From Fictibacillus aquaticus (GTDB lineage: Bacteria; Bacillota; Bacilli; Bacillales; Fictibacillaceae): a stretch of 64,000 bases of DNA. A program made the position numbers and the translations under genes. The stretch is taken from positions 248,001 through 312,000 of the forward strand of contig NZ_NOII01000011.1 in NCBI RefSeq assembly GCF_002245695.1. Direction: 5' to 3'. This document shows positions 17,843-25,330 of this stretch, one piece after another. How positions within the stretch are numbered: position 1 is the first letter of the stretch; each line of letters opens with the position of its first letter. The notes under the pieces are model-generated. The model made no database searches. It was not told the origin of the DNA and was given only the letters and a program-made list of their open reading frames with translations.

Positions 17843-18358
17843 TTATTCTTTTTCATGGATACGCATTTTTATTTTATAGTCGTATTTTTGAATCCAATAT
17901 TGAATTTCATCTAATCGTTTTTCCTCTTCATAGGTGGGAACGTTTCTGTTTTCTGATTTAATTTTTGTATTGATATCCAGCCACTCTTTCCACAGCGTGC
18001 TGTAATCACTAAATGCCTGAGGCGTTAAGTATTGCTTAGCCAAGTCGAAATTCTGTTCAAGCTTCACAAAACTCTCTTCCATCGTTTTTTGTTCACTGTC
18101 AGTTTCAAGCTCTAACAGCTTTTCTTTGGAACCAAACACTTTAGACAGCATAGGAATATCCGCATCAGCAATATTTGTTTGCTGAACAGTAATGGCAGAC
18201 ATAAGAATCACAGCGGATGCTGCTAATCCAGCTATCCAGTACTTCGGTGATTTCTTCTTCTCTTCTCTATCCGCCAAATCAATACCAAGTATTGCCCTTT
18301 GACGGGCCTCTTTAGGAATCTCGATTTTGTTCATTTCTCTTATAATTTTATTGTCCAT
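17843..18358 (-). CDS. Probable anti-sigma factor (single-pass membrane protein)
   Basis: A 171-residue protein with a charged cytoplasmic N-terminus (about 1-38), one membrane helix (about 41-60, WIAGLAASAVILMSAIT) and a charged exterior domain of about 110 residues. It overlaps the ECF sigma gene by 11 bases and has GGAGG 6 bases before its ATG. This layout is the usual one for a membrane anti-sigma factor cotranscribed with its sigma. No zinc-binding HxxxCxxC motif is present. It resembles small anti-sigma proteins such as the YxlC type by context rather than by clear sequence. Confidence 0.7.
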   Translation of the reverse strand: MDNKIIREMNKIEIPKEARQRAILGIDLADREEKKKSPKYWIAGLAASAVILMSAITVQQTNIADADIPMLSKVFGSKEKLLELETDSEQKTMEESFVKLEQNFDLAKQYLTPQAFSDYSTLWKEWLDINTKIKSENRNVPTYEEEKRLDEIQYWIQKYDYKIKMRIHEKE

Positions 18359-18869
18359 AAATATCCTCCGCCGTCAGCTGTTTTCGCAATTTATCGAGTG
18401 ACCGATATAACGTCGTTTTAACCGTACCAATTGGCACTTCCAGTACATCTGAAATCTCTTGAAACGTGTAATGGTGATAATACTTTAAAATCACTACACT
18501 TTTCTCACTTTCATCTAACTTTTCCAGCAAATCTTGGAGAGTAAGCTGCAGAGAAATATCTTGATCATCCGATTGCACAAACTCTATATACTCCGGCTTT
18601 AAATGAACAACGTTTTGTCTTTTTTTTAACAGGTCAATTGAGCAGTTAATGGTGATCTTGATCAGCCATGTTTTAAAATACTCAGGACTTTTTAGTTTTT
18701 TAATTTGGCTGTATGACTTGTATGCTGTATCCTGTACAACATCCAGCGCATCGTTTTGGTTTTTTACATACATATAAGCCATACGGTACACATCATCTTC
18801 ATATTGCTGAAACAGTGTTAAATACGCTTTCTTATCACCTTTTTGAGCTTTTTTCACAAGTTTTAAAAT
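18348..18869 (-). CDS. ECF-type RNA polymerase sigma factor
   Basis: Sigma region 2 (about 25-85, with DALDVVQDTAYKSY and FKTWLIKITINCSID) and region 4 (about 115-165, with HHYTFQEISDVLEVPIGTVK) are clear. The start is unusual. A GTG at 18857 has no ribosome site at normal distance, whereas AGAAGGGGGTGA lies 9 bases before an ATT at 18869. That start would add four residues and give LKLVKKAQKGD, the normal ECF N-terminus. I use the ATT start as the better explanation, without proof. No classic ECF promoter (TGAAAC/CGTC) was found upstream. It probably controls its own operon. Confidence 0.88.
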   Translation of the reverse strand: MLKLVKKAQKGDKKAYLTLFQQYEDDVYRMAYMYVKNQNDALDVVQDTAYKSYSQIKKLKSPEYFKTWLIKITINCSIDLLKKRQNVVHLKPEYIEFVQSDDQDISLQLTLQDLLEKLDESEKSVVILKYYHHYTFQEISDVLEVPIGTVKTTLYRSLDKLRKQLTAEDIYGQ

Positions 18870-19013
18870 AAGCGGTCACCCCCTTCTGTTAGATTTCAAC
18901 CTATTAGACTGGCAGTATTGTAATTTAGCTTTAGGAATTTGAAATTTTTTAATGGTGTTTTCCGTTTATTTCAATTTTACTTCAATTGGAAAGGTATGTA
19001 AGATATTTTGCAA

Positions 19014-19045
19014 TAAAAAAGAAGCCTCCCAGACAGGAAGACTTC
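19014..19045 (-). terminator. Terminator of the vWA-domain gene
   Basis: GAAGTCTTCC and GGGAGGCTTC pair over ten bases (two G-U) with loop TGTCT and are followed by TTTTTTATT on the minus strand, 10 bp after the stop codon. Confidence 0.85.
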
Positions 19046-19054
19046 ACTCATGTA

Positions 19055-19648
19055 CTATTCTTCTTTCTCATCCCTTATATAAGACACCGCCTCACACATC
19101 ACACTATACATCTTCTCCACACCCTCATTTGACGCTTCAAACTCATACGCATGCTCAGCCGAAATCCCTAAGTGTCCCGCTTCTTTCACCGCGTCCATGT
19201 TTGCTCCCATGAAAATGAACTCCCAGCTGTATTTTTCCTTTTGGTGTGTGATGAGCTTGCTGATTTTTTCGTAGTCGTACTCGATGCTCGAGTTTTCCAT
19301 GCCGTCTGTTGTGATGACGAAGATCACTTTGCCTGGACGGTCTTCCTCTTTTGCTTTGGACAATCTGTTTCCAACATCATTTATCGTGCGGCCTACTGCA
19401 TCCAGCAGCGCTGTGCATCCACGTACATAATAATCTTCCTTTGTCAGCACGGCGTCCTTTGCATGAATTCCGTCCCACAGCACCTCGTATTGATCATCAA
19501 AAAGTACGGTTGTCAGCCGGGTTTCGCCTGCCAATTGGCTCTGCTTTTTCACAAACGCATTGAAACCTCCAATTGTGTCGCTCTCCAGCCCTGCCATTGA
19601 ACCACTGCGGTCCAGCAAGAAAATAATCTCCGTTAACTCCTTATTCAT
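19055..19648 (-). CDS. von Willebrand factor A domain protein
   Basis: A single cytoplasmic vWA domain of 197 residues with a complete metal-ion-dependent adhesion site: DRSGS at residues 13-17, a Thr in GCTALLDA, and an Asp in VITTDGME. GGGAGG lies 9 bases before the ATG at 19648; the two in-frame ATGs upstream sit on top of the ribosome site. It is divergent from an XRE-like gene 90 bp away. Its partner is unknown. Such stand-alone vWA proteins often act with AAA+ ATPases or stress proteins, none of which is adjacent. Confidence 0.85.
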   Translation of the reverse strand: MNKELTEIIFLLDRSGSMAGLESDTIGGFNAFVKKQSQLAGETRLTTVLFDDQYEVLWDGIHAKDAVLTKEDYYVRGCTALLDAVGRTINDVGNRLSKAKEEDRPGKVIFVITTDGMENSSIEYDYEKISKLITHQKEKYSWEFIFMGANMDAVKEAGHLGISAEHAYEFEASNEGVEKMYSVMCEAVSYIRDEKEE

Positions 19649-19741
19649 CTCCATCATCCTCCCTGTTCTTCATGCTATAATGATATCGAGTTTTATCCAT
19701 TATTTGGTCGCTTTCAAGGCGACATTTAGGAGGCGGTTTCG

Positions 19742-20242
19742 ATTTTAACCGAAAAGCTGATACAGGAGATTCAGGAGTACATTGAATTTCATTTAAGCAT
19801 GGAGGTTTTCAGCTGCCAAGCACCTATTGAGGCGGAAATTTACAAAGAATCGCTGCAGGAAATCAGCGGTCTTGATGAATTTATCCAAAGCCATAAGAAG
19901 CCTTCCTTTAGAGATGTACTTTTTAGCTATATTGACCAATCAGGCGCAACCGACGCCGCCATCTATACAAAAGCAGGCATCGACCGGAGACATTTTTCTA
20001 AGATTCGCTCTAGGGCCGATTACACGCCAAAGAAAAACACAGTCATTGCACTCGCCCTGTCACTTAAGCTGGACATTGATAATACCGATGAACTCTTAAG
20101 CTCCGCCGGCTATTCTCTTTCCCAGAGCGACGAAGCAGATTTAGTCATCCAGTATTTTATTGAAAAGCAGAATTATAATATCCATGTGATTGATGAAGCA
20201 CTGTACCGGTTTAAAGGGAAGACGCTGGTTGGGGCGATATAG
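19742..20242 (+). CDS. XRE-like helix-turn-helix protein, possible ATT start
   Basis: The last 100 residues look like a Cro/CI-type fold (AAIYTKAGIDRRHFSKIRS, then NTVIALALSLKLD and LLSSAGYSLS). The first ATG is at 19799, but the 19 codons before it read as protein (LTEKLIQEIQEYIEFHL). AGGAGG lies exactly 8 bases before an ATT at 19742, with an in-frame TAG just upstream and no ATG, GTG or TTG between. I therefore propose initiation at ATT. It is divergent from the vWA gene, which it might regulate or partner. The product may bind DNA, but no operator was identified. Confidence 0.7.
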   Translation: MLTEKLIQEIQEYIEFHLSMEVFSCQAPIEAEIYKESLQEISGLDEFIQSHKKPSFRDVLFSYIDQSGATDAAIYTKAGIDRRHFSKIRSRADYTPKKNTVIALALSLKLDIDNTDELLSSAGYSLSQSDEADLVIQYFIEKQNYNIHVIDEALYRFKGKTLVGAI

Positions 20243-20266
20243 GATAAAAACTGAGGAGGTACTATC

Positions 20267-20740
20267 ATGTCTGTTGCACACTCCACTTTAAGAGAAAAAG
20301 ATGCATTTCTTTGTACTCCAGCTCAAGTCAGTCAGGCAATCGCAGCTTACTTTGAAGGAAAAGGTTTCTCCATTCAGGTTTCTGAAAATAAAAGTGATGT
20401 TGATGTGATTGCTTCTTCAGGTTCAATCCGCTTCTTTATCGAATCCAGAGCAAACCAAGCATACAAATATCAGGATACAGACAAAGTTTTTGACAGCTCC
20501 AAACTAGACGTCCAATTCGCAGAGCAAATTGAACAAATTATGCGGTTTCAGCAGCAAAACTTACATTCTAAAACTACTTTCTTTATCATGGGTAACCCAG
20601 ATATCAAGAGGCTGCGCAATCGTATTGCCAAAGTGGATAAAATGCTGGATAAGCTAGGAATCATTCGCTGCTGGGTTAAAGAAAATGGAGAAGTTGAGTT
20701 TGAAGGGGAAAATGCCTTTTTACTGGAGCTCAGCTGCTGA
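20267..20740 (+). CDS. Uncharacterised protein, weakly nuclease-fold-like
   Basis: A 157-residue soluble protein after the strong site GAGGAGG, 24 bp downstream of the XRE-like gene. The segment SDVDVIASSGSIRFFIESR has the spacing of Asp, then Glu-x-Arg found in some PD-(D/E)XK nuclease folds, but the final Lys is replaced and the resemblance may be chance. The middle is helical and charged (FAEQIEQIMRFQQQN, RLRNRIAKVDKMLDKL). I do not recognise the family. Operon-like spacing suggests cotranscription with the gene before it and the acetyltransferase after it. Confidence 0.65.
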   Translation: MSVAHSTLREKDAFLCTPAQVSQAIAAYFEGKGFSIQVSENKSDVDVIASSGSIRFFIESRANQAYKYQDTDKVFDSSKLDVQFAEQIEQIMRFQQQNLHSKTTFFIMGNPDIKRLRNRIAKVDKMLDKLGIIRCWVKENGEVEFEGENAFLLELSC

Positions 20741-20769
20741 ATAGCATTACGTACGGAGGATAATACAAA

Positions 20770-21315
20770 ATGAATATTTGGCAAGGAAAATTAGTACGAT
20801 TAAGACCTATTCAGCATTCAGACTGGAAGTACTTCCATAAAGATAGCCTAGACTCTGAGATTTCGAGATTGAATGACGCGATTTATGGTCCAAGATCTGA
20901 GGAAGGCACAAAACGGTGGACCGAGTCCGAGGCGGAAAAAGGCTGGGATGGGCACAATTTTAGGATGGCTGTTGAGAATTTTGACGGTGAACTCGTTGGC
21001 AGCATCAGCACCGATAAATGCGACCCGCGCAACGGCACGTTTAGCTATGGCGTCAGCATCTTTCGCGACCATTGGAAAAACGGCTATGCGAGCGATTCTA
21101 TTAAAATCGTATTACGTTATTTCTTCAACGAGCTGCGTTATCAAAAAGCAACTGCCTATGTATACAGCTTTAATGAAGGCTCCATTCAGATGCACAATCG
21201 GATTGGATTTACGCAAGAAGGTTGTTTGCGGAATATGATTTATACACAAGGAAAATATTATGACCTATTGGTTTTTGGTTTGACTGATGAAGAATTTGAA
21301 CAACTCTCACGATAA
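20770..21315 (+). CDS. GNAT acetyltransferase, RimJ/RimL-like
   Basis: A 181-residue acetyltransferase of the RimJ/RimL group. It has the N-terminal LVRLRPIQHSDW start, beta strands with GELVGSIS and YGVSIFRDHWKNGYASDSI (acetyl-CoA pyrophosphate loop), and the C-terminal NxGSIxMHNRIGFTQEG motif. The substrate is unknown; relatives acetylate ribosomal proteins, antibiotics or small amines. It ends at a strong hairpin shared with the convergent gene. Confidence 0.88.
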   Translation: MNIWQGKLVRLRPIQHSDWKYFHKDSLDSEISRLNDAIYGPRSEEGTKRWTESEAEKGWDGHNFRMAVENFDGELVGSISTDKCDPRNGTFSYGVSIFRDHWKNGYASDSIKIVLRYFFNELRYQKATAYVYSFNEGSIQMHNRIGFTQEGCLRNMIYTQGKYYDLLVFGLTDEEFEQLSR

Positions 21316-21346
21316 AACGCTCAGATCTCCTTATCTGAGCGTTTTT
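21314..21346. terminator. Bidirectional terminator overlapping the end of the convergent gene
   Basis: AAAACGCTCAGAT and ATCTGAGCGTTTT form a perfect 13-bp stem with loop CTCCTT. It has T residues after it in the plus direction and complementary A residues before it. It begins on the acetyltransferase stop codon and includes the last codons and stop of the minus-strand gene ending at 21321. Confidence 0.9.
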
Positions 21347-21545
21347 CGTCTTTCTTTTCTGTAATCCATTTCGTATATCTAAAGAACACAATGAGCAGGT
21401 TTACCACAAAATAAATGATTAAAAGCGCCAGCAGGGCTGAAAAATATTCGCCTTCTTTAAGTGTTTCAACTAACATGTAAACACAAGCAAAACCTAATGC
21501 TACTACGACAAGAAATACACAAAAGATTAATGGTGTTATTTTCAC
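21321..21545 (-). CDS. Small two-helix membrane protein
   Basis: A 74-residue protein from a GTG start preceded by AGGGGAAG. Two hydrophobic segments (about 5-25 and 34-53) are followed by a basic, Lys/Asp-rich tail. No family recognised. The stop codon lies inside the terminator stem. Confidence 0.6.
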   Translation of the reverse strand: MKITPLIFCVFLVVVALGFACVYMLVETLKEGEYFSALLALLIIYFVVNLLIVFFRYTKWITEKKDEKRSDKEI

Positions 21546-21634
21546 GTTATCTTCCCCTTAATCGTTTTATATTCTCCTGCAATTTTTATCCGTTCATATA
21601 TGTATTATATCTCAACTGTATAATTTTGGAGGTT

Positions 21635-22342
21635 TCACCCGTTCTTCAACACAAATAATTTCTTGTTTCTGTTTATAGTAGATAAAAAGACATCCTTGAA
21701 ATCCACAACCCCTTGCACAGCTAAATTATTCATCAGCCACTGTTCATCTACCCCAGCTTTAGCTAGATTTTCATGAATGACCTTCCCCTCGTTGATAATA
21801 ACTAAAGGGATGTCTGTGCTGCTGGCGGTTAATTTCATATCTGCTGGTGTAACAGGATTTTCTTTCTCCACTTTCATGATGGATATATGCCCATTTGGCT
21901 CTAATATGGCATACTTCACCTGGCTCACATCAAAAATATTGTTTACTCTAAGCTCTGATAATAGCAGATCGAGACTGAAAAATTGCCGTTTCAGATTCTT
22001 TAAAACGACTTTTCCATTATCGATAAGGATAGCCGGCTTTCCGTTGAAGAAAAAGCTGAATTTCCTGCTTTTTAAAGAGATCAAGCTGAAAATAGTGTGC
22101 CAAAGGAAGAGGGTGAATAACGGTATTAGCATATAGGTGAAAGAGATTTTGCCATCTAATAAAGGAGACACCGTAATGGCTCCCAGAATCCATATTAGCG
22201 CAAAGTCATACGTGGTCATCTGATTCACAGCGCGTTTGGATACAAGCCGACCAACAAAGAAGCCGATAGCACCAACGATAACGGTTCGAATCAAATAGCC
22301 TAACAAACTAATGTGCTCAATATTCCCAAATACGTCCGGCAT
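21635..22342 (-). CDS. DUF421/YetF-type membrane protein (downstream copy)
   Basis: A 235-residue member of the DUF421 family: three N-terminal helices, then a cytoplasmic alpha/beta part with the typical GKPAILIDNGKVVLKNLKR and LLSELRVNNIFDVSQVKYAILEPNG segments. It lies 16 bp after a second DUF421 gene. Relatives YetF and YfjA affect spore or envelope properties in Bacillus, but the molecular role is not established. Confidence 0.87.
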   Translation of the reverse strand: MPDVFGNIEHISLLGYLIRTVIVGAIGFFVGRLVSKRAVNQMTTYDFALIWILGAITVSPLLDGKISFTYMLIPLFTLFLWHTIFSLISLKSRKFSFFFNGKPAILIDNGKVVLKNLKRQFFSLDLLLSELRVNNIFDVSQVKYAILEPNGHISIMKVEKENPVTPADMKLTASSTDIPLVIINEGKVIHENLAKAGVDEQWLMNNLAVQGVVDFKDVFLSTINRNKKLFVLKNG

Positions 22343-22358
22343 CCCTTCACCCTCCTCT

Positions 22359-23057
22359 CTAATTTATATATAGCTCACCCTGTCCGGTTAAAAGTCCGAT
22401 AAACACCTGCCGAACATCAGTAATATTCTGCTTTTTTAATTGTGCATGCACCCAGTCGGTCGTCAGGTTTTTCTCATGCAGTACCTTCGTGTCGATCTTT
22501 CCTTCATATATTAAAATTCTTGATAACTCTGTCGGTGTCGTTGGAATACCCATGATTGACTTTGTGACGGGCAGCTCTTTAGCATTTTGAGCGACACTAA
22601 AAACTCCGTTTGGTTCGGCAATCACATAGTCTACATTTTTCAGCTCAAAAATATTTTTCTGTCTTAATATTGAAAACAAATTATCAATCGTGAGCATGGA
22701 TTTTTTCAAAATATCCTTTTTGACTCTCCCATTTTCCACTAATACCACTTGCTTTTTAGATGAAAAATAAGGTGACAGCTTTAAGTAGCTGTATGAAATC
22801 AATAAGATGAACAAGATATAAACCACAATAATTGATATGGAATCAATCGGCCGAGACTGCGGCTGTACCATGCGCGATGAAGCAATATGGCTGATACCAG
22901 CAGCAACCAAGAAATTATAAGGCGTGATAATTCCCGGCTGTCTGAATCCCAATGCCTTATCTGCTAAAAATAATACAAAATATAGAATAGTAGTCCGGAC
23001 AAATAATTCGAGATAAGTAAGATCTTCTGCAGTGAAAAATAAATGCTTTAAGTCCAA
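22359..23057 (-). CDS. DUF421/YetF-type membrane protein (upstream copy)
   Basis: A 232-residue DUF421 protein with the same layout: helices at about 16-34, 46-62 and 71-90, then KQVVLVENGRVKKDILKK and FSILRQKNIFELKNVDYVIAEPNG. It is clearly paralogous to the next gene but diverged, so the pair may form a heteromer. The GAAGATC/AGGAGAAG region before the ATG supports this start. Confidence 0.87.
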   Translation of the reverse strand: MDLKHLFFTAEDLTYLELFVRTTILYFVLFLADKALGFRQPGIITPYNFLVAAGISHIASSRMVQPQSRPIDSISIIVVYILFILLISYSYLKLSPYFSSKKQVVLVENGRVKKDILKKSMLTIDNLFSILRQKNIFELKNVDYVIAEPNGVFSVAQNAKELPVTKSIMGIPTTPTELSRILIYEGKIDTKVLHEKNLTTDWVHAQLKKQNITDVRQVFIGLLTGQGELYIN

Positions 23058-23140
23058 AGAGATCTTCTCCTTTAAAGAGACTAAGTAATCTTCTTATCTA
23101 TTATTTCTTGTAAAGTCGTAAAGAATACCCCTAATAAAAA

Positions 23141-23167
23141 AACGTTCAGAACTTTTGTCTGAACGTT
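23141..23167 (-). terminator. Terminator enclosing the stop codon of the preceding gene
   Basis: AACGTTCAGA and TCTGAACGTT (minus strand) pair perfectly around a 7-base loop and run into TTTTTTATT. The TGA stop at 23148-23146 lies in the 3' arm. Confidence 0.85.
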
Positions 23168-23583
23168 TTCTTCTTATTCAACAAATAAAAGAGAATGATT
23201 GTGAGTACAACTGCTCCTATCCCTACAAACAAAAAGGACAAATCTATCCTCTCTTCATCTTCCTTTTCTCTAAATACCGCTTTTTTATACTTGCCATCCT
23301 CTACTTTCACGGCAATGGCATCGTCTGTACTCATGTTCTTAATAGAATAATATTTTGTCCCTTTTTTATAAGCATTTGAAAAATCACCTGAGAGAGATTT
23401 CATGTCGGAATAACTCGTCACTTCTCCAACTTCCGAATCAATATCTGTTACATATTCGTCTAATACTTCATAAGTCCGGCCATCCCAAACAACTAAAGGA
23501 TACGCCCATGAAGTGGCGGATGAAGGTTGCGGAAACATGAAAACAAACAAAACGGCAACTAAAAGCAAGGTACTTTTCTTCAT
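23146..23583 (-). CDS. Exported membrane-anchored protein of unknown function
   Basis: A 145-residue protein with an N-terminal signal peptide (cleavage near SSATS, residue 23-24), an exterior domain of about 85 residues and a C-terminal helix (about 113-133) followed by the basic tail NKKKTFRQKF. This is a type I topology. The exterior part (VVWDGRTYEV, then a YYSIKN segment) gives no family I can name. It overlaps the hydrolase gene by 4 bases. Confidence 0.7.
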   Translation of the reverse strand: MKKSTLLLVAVLFVFMFPQPSSATSWAYPLVVWDGRTYEVLDEYVTDIDSEVGEVTSYSDMKSLSGDFSNAYKKGTKYYSIKNMSTDDAIAVKVEDGKYKKAVFREKEDEERIDLSFLFVGIGAVVLTIILFYLLNKKKTFRQKF

Positions 23584-24119
23584 ATTTCTGCAGCTAAAAC
23601 ACCAAACTTAATATCCTTTGTTTCCTTCGTATCTGCAAACCACCGTAACACTTGGTTATGATGATCGATGATTTGCTGTGCGGATAATCCGGCTGAATTC
23701 CAAGTACTGTGTGCATCTGTAGCCAGTGTTACATCAAATCCCATACTGAAGGCTCTTCTGCACGTTGTGTCCACGCAAACCTCGCTTTGAATGCCCGCCA
23801 AGACGACGTGCTCAATGCTCCTTTTCATCAATTCTTCATATAAATGGGTCTGATAAAAAGAATCCGGGGTGGTCTTTTCAATGATTAGTTCCGTTGAAGC
23901 TGGAGTAATATCCGGATGTATTTCCCACGCCTCTGTTCCTGGTTCCAGTGTCTTTCCTGCAGGAGCATTATGCTGAATAAACACGACTTGCACTTGAGAT
24001 TTTCTTGCACTCTCCAAAAGCTGTTTCAAATTCCCGAGCAGCTCTTCAGCCTTGAACACAGGATTCTCTTCTAAAAACATGCCCCTTTGAACATCAATGA
24101 TAAGAAGTGCAGTTTTCAT
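23580..24119 (-). CDS. Isochorismatase-fold cysteine hydrolase (copy 1)
   Basis: A 179-residue single-domain cysteine hydrolase with the triad D9 (LLIIDVQ), K82 (IIEKTTPDSF) and C115 (AGIQSEVCVDTT), plus the cis-peptide region before the Cys. Members cleave amides or vinyl ethers (nicotinamide, isochorismate, ureido compounds); substrate unknown. A second member lies at 33247-33804. The 4-base overlap with the downstream exported protein suggests an operon. Confidence 0.88.
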   Translation of the reverse strand: MKTALLIIDVQRGMFLEENPVFKAEELLGNLKQLLESARKSQVQVVFIQHNAPAGKTLEPGTEAWEIHPDITPASTELIIEKTTPDSFYQTHLYEELMKRSIEHVVLAGIQSEVCVDTTCRRAFSMGFDVTLATDAHSTWNSAGLSAQQIIDHHNQVLRWFADTKETKDIKFGVLAAEI

Positions 24120-24155
24120 TCGTTTGTCAGCTCCTTAAAATTTTATGGCTTCCTC

Positions 24156-24413
24156 TCATCCCATAAGATTCACTAAATAATACTGAAAACTATAAGCTCC
24201 TATACAGCTAAGACTAGAAGCTAAAAGTGCAATGGATAGATAAGGATTGTGACTAGACTCTCTTCTTAAAAATAAATAAAAAGCAGATAGTGCCGTACCC
24301 AGTATAAAAAACACTAACCAAAAAGATCCCCGTACAAATCCAAATTGAATGAAAAAGACAACGATGTATAAAACATTTATTGAAAGCAACAGAAGCTGTA
24401 ATGCATTCTTCAT
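24156..24413 (-). CDS. Small membrane protein with three helices
   Basis: An 85-residue hydrophobic protein with three predicted helices (about 6-23, 29-48, 57-80) and short loops. No family recognised. It lies 36 bp before the cysteine hydrolase gene in the same direction. Confidence 0.6.
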   Translation of the reverse strand: MKNALQLLLLSINVLYIVVFFIQFGFVRGSFWLVFFILGTALSAFYLFLRRESSHNPYLSIALLASSLSCIGAYSFQYYLVNLMG

Positions 24414-24437
24414 TGTTATCCATCCCTTACAATTCTA

Positions 24438-25319
24438 TTAAAATAACACCTCATGCCCCATCCACTTCTCAATCTTAACCTTGCCCTGAATAGACAGCAG
24501 CCGGCATAAATAACGATATGGGGTACGGTACCTGCTCAGATCTGGAATCGGAAGCACTCGCTCGTAGCCTTTCCTGAACTCTGCTGCTGACGGCTTGTCC
24601 AATATATATTCCAGTCCAATAAAATCAAGTTCACGCGGAGCAATGGCATAAGCTTCTGTATCAACCAGCCCGGTTAACACCTTTCCATCCGAAATAAACT
24701 GTGTAGGATCAAGGTCGATCATGACAAAGGTTGAAGACTCCGGAACAGGAAGACCTCGCATTAGCTTCTGCATTTCCGGAAGCATCTTCTTTATTTCTAC
24801 CTGATCCTCATAATACCGCGAGACGATTTTCTCCATTCCATTTGCAAGATGCTCGCGGAAATCGGCTAGATCCACAGCGAGCTGCTCACGCTCCGGATGT
24901 CCTGCATAATTCCTCTTTAATGTATGTATTCTAGCTAGCCCTTCGCCCAAACTTTGCAGAAGAGAAGCAGGCTGATCAATAAAGCTGTCCACCGTTTTGC
25001 CTTCCAGCTTTTCAACCACTACAAACTCCCTGTCCAACTTACCTTTTTTCAGCACTCTGGGGACAGGGATGGAACTGACTTCACTCAGCACATTGTTCAC
25101 ACTTTCCAGCTGGTGAACATTTCGGGGGTCGATGCCAAACAGCACGCTGCAGCCATACCAGAAATCGCCCTCTGGCTCACCCTTTATTCGCGATGACCTC
25201 ACAACCGCCTCCCCGCTCTCGATTTTAACAAGCCACACATCGCTCGCGTGGCCATCGTATCCGGGGCTAAGCTCTTGTACTTCTATAATTTTTTCATGAA
25301 ATAAAAATTGCAGATTCAT
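24438..25319 (-). CDS. Aminoglycoside phosphotransferase-like kinase with degenerate Brenner motif
   Basis: A 293-residue APH/choline-kinase-like protein with the C-lobe helices (GEGLARIHTLK) and a C-terminal metal-site aspartate in GLVDTEAY (D220). The normal catalytic loop HGDxHxxN is changed: the sequence reads VMIDLDPTQF, keeping the aspartate D202 but lacking both His and the metal-binding Asn. Either catalysis is modified or this is a pseudokinase. A perfect GGTACCGTACCCC repeat (24520-24532) encodes part of RYRTPY near the C-terminus. Substrate unknown. Confidence 0.8.
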   Translation of the reverse strand: MNLQFLFHEKIIEVQELSPGYDGHASDVWLVKIESGEAVVRSSRIKGEPEGDFWYGCSVLFGIDPRNVHQLESVNNVLSEVSSIPVPRVLKKGKLDREFVVVEKLEGKTVDSFIDQPASLLQSLGEGLARIHTLKRNYAGHPEREQLAVDLADFREHLANGMEKIVSRYYEDQVEIKKMLPEMQKLMRGLPVPESSTFVMIDLDPTQFISDGKVLTGLVDTEAYAIAPRELDFIGLEYILDKPSAAEFRKGYERVLPIPDLSRYRTPYRYLCRLLSIQGKVKIEKWMGHEVLF

Positions 25320-25330
25320 AGAACACTCCT

